Source of the DNA: Linepithema humile
Taxonomy: Eukaryota; Arthropoda; Insecta; Hymenoptera; Formicidae
Assembly (NCBI RefSeq): GCF_040581485.1
Contig: NC_090128.1
Span: 9,362,001-9,426,000, forward strand
Direction: 5' to 3'
DNA length: 64,000 nt
The notes under the pieces are model-generated. The model made no database searches, had not been told where the DNA came from, and saw nothing but the letters and a program-made list of their open reading frames with translations. Of this stretch, positions 62,321 through 64,000 are shown one piece after another. The first letter of the stretch is position 1, and the number at the start of each line of letters is the position of its first letter. The translations under genes and the position numbers were made by a program.

Positions 62321-64000
62321 GTCGTATCTACAAAGGACAGAAAAAGGACGCCTGCTCGCAAACTTCACGTATCACAATCGCCGTTTTCATCCCCGAGGGA
62401 TGAAATGACGCGGGGACTGAAAGACGGACGCGGCGACGGACGGGGAAACGGCTGTGGGAAGCCGCCCAGGCGTTTCCGTTCGTTTCCCGAGGGGAAAAAG
62501 GGATGCCGACGACGAGAGGAGTCGCGCGAGATGGTTTTAGCGCGACGCCGACGCGTCGCGGAGGCGTTTTGCCGACGCGAGTCAAGCCGGTATCGTCGCG
62601 CAACTTCCGCGATACGCTTGTTCGATTTTTCCGGTCTTAGCGAAGGACGGAACTACCAGCAAAAATGACGTTCAATACGCTCCTAAATAAACTATCGTGG
62701 TCGATCTCTCGCGGATGTCGCGAACTTTCTGCGGAGCTATCAGCCAAAGTTCGCGATCCCGTGATCCTTCCGAAAGATGATACGTGACACGGAGACTTTC
62801 CGGATGATTCATGGCGGATGTGTCTCTCGTCGCTGCGGGATTTAAGCCGGGGATTGAAGTCGGCATGAAACTTGGCGGGTATTACTTTCCACCGCCGGCA
62901 AGGACCGCGCTTGGACGTAAAGCTGATGCGGGAAAAATGATCGGGGCGGAACGTCGACCGTAAAAGTGCTCGCGAATTTATTATTTCGGCTCGACTTTGT
63001 AATATGATTCGTCGTAAAAGCGAAGTATCCAATCGCACTCGGGGAATACTTATATGAAGAAACCATAAGCGAAAATATATCGGGATCATATGATGATGAA
63101 AGTCGGGGTGTTTTTCTCTCATACTTGAAAATATTTCGTGGATATTTCAATTTGTTCCGCCCGACGTTGGAACAAAATAGGCAGAACGAAATGTATATTA
63201 GAGGAGCTTAGCCGCGCCGCCGGCATTCATTTTAAATGCTCGTAAATAAAGCTATAAGCTGCTTCGCAGTCGGCGAATGGCCGGGAAAAAAAATGGTGAA
63301 ACTTTGCCGTAAGCAATGCTGGATCGTCCTGATAATATGTATTCCGGCTGATTTGGAAGAGAAATTGAGTAACGAAAACGCTCGTGAATAACCGGAGATA
63401 AATAATAGTTTCCCTAGTTTCCCGGCGAGATCCTACGCGATACGTATACTGCGGAAGAATCTAATGCGAGTTGTTTACTGCGCCGAGAACAAATTGTGTG
63501 AGGACTTGCGTCGAGGTGCGCGAGCGTGCGTAACCCAGTAAAAGTTCACGAGAACGTAGATCAGGGGCACTCGAGATAAGACCGGGAGAGGAAAAGTAAA
63601 GCAAAGTCTCGCATCAGATAAATTAATAAGCCGTCCGAGATAACGCCGCATGAATCACGCGAACACGAGAACGAGCGTCGAAGCTCGGGCGCGCTCGTCG
63701 TAATCGCTCGTAACGCAACAAAGTCGCGAAACAATGTTTCGCCGGACTGCCTATTGATTTTCGTGGGCAGATTAAATGGAAGTTCCTGAGTGACTGTGAA
63801 AACAGTCTGTGTACGTGACCTTGTGAGAATGATTGCAATGACGCAAAGTGTTTCTAGTCGGACATTTATGTGCAGACGTTAATTACAGTTGAAATTATTA
63901 TCAAGTAATTTTATTGGGAATAAATTATAAAAAGACCATAGGTTCTTATTTAGATATCAATCATTTGGAATCAATTAAAACTAATAATTATTATGAATAC

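Larger units (their letters stand above)
47493..64000. other. Probable long 5' intron / upstream region of frequenin
   Basis: The frequenin frame needs a first coding exon to the right of 47492, and none was recognised. The 16.5 kb contains a foldback element (56086-56276), AT-rich degenerate repeats (51480-52100), GC-rich triplet runs (54825-54850, 62292-62320) and one small candidate secreted-peptide ORF (57754-57993). I see no other supported gene. Confidence 0.45.

Noticed and set aside
62102..62668. Overlapping Arg-rich ORFs on both strands
   Set aside because: These are translations of CCG/CGA-rich sequence with no recognisable protein.
1..64000. CRISPR arrays, prophage, operons or bacterial-type systems
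   Set aside because: The spliced genes show nuclear animal DNA. No regularly spaced repeat array or bacterial gene cluster is present.

Overview
The window looks like an insect nuclear genome, most likely from an ant or another hymenopteran. The evidence is spliced genes with GT-AG introns, AT-rich spacers with many microsatellites, TTAA-flanked piggyBac-type miniature elements, and insect-type orthologues (frequenin, a ZP-domain apical matrix protein, a zeste-type Myb/SANT protein). The order-level call is inference. All gene models were built by reading splice phases by hand.

Region 1 (1-7.3 kb) is compact and gene-dense. On the + strand lie the last three exons of a PMP34/SLC25A17-type peroxisomal carrier (to 1293), an unrecognised seven-exon gene (about 1907-4459), Snapin (5812-6587) and N6AMT1/HemK2 (6686-7339). 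Only 98 bp separate the last two. A candidate minus-strand spliced gene (4391-5501) lies between and partly antisense to them. These genes act in general cell processes: peroxisomal cofactor transport, lysosome-related organelle and vesicle biogenesis, and translation release-factor methylation. They do not form a pathway.

Region 2 (8.2-19.7 kb) is one minus-strand gene for a secreted or membrane-anchored zona pellucida (ZP) domain protein. It has seven coding exons (8230-12507), a 7-kb first intron and a probable TATA-driven noncoding first exon near 19.56-19.68 kb.

Region 3 (19.7-26.4 kb) has no convincing gene and holds two TTAA-flanked miniature elements and degenerate repeats. Region 4 (26.4-30.4 kb) is a + strand Myb/SANT-like nuclear protein gene. 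Its last large exon needs either an unusual 104-nt intron or carries a frameshift.

Region 5 (30.4-43.3 kb) is mostly noncoding; one possible signal-peptide exon lies at 30976-31059. Region 6 (43.3-47.5 kb) holds the last six coding exons of frequenin (NCS-1) on the minus strand; its first coding exon was not found and is probably beyond the right edge. Region 7 (47.5-64 kb) is probably long intron or spacer. It contains a foldback element, GC-rich repeats and one small prepropeptide-like ORF (57754-57993).

I found no rRNA, tRNA, CRISPR array, operon or phage. The items most worth a second look are the minus-strand gene at 4.4-5.5 kb, the frame problem in the Myb/SANT gene, the in-frame stop at the head of the unknown gene, and the small prepropeptide-like ORF.
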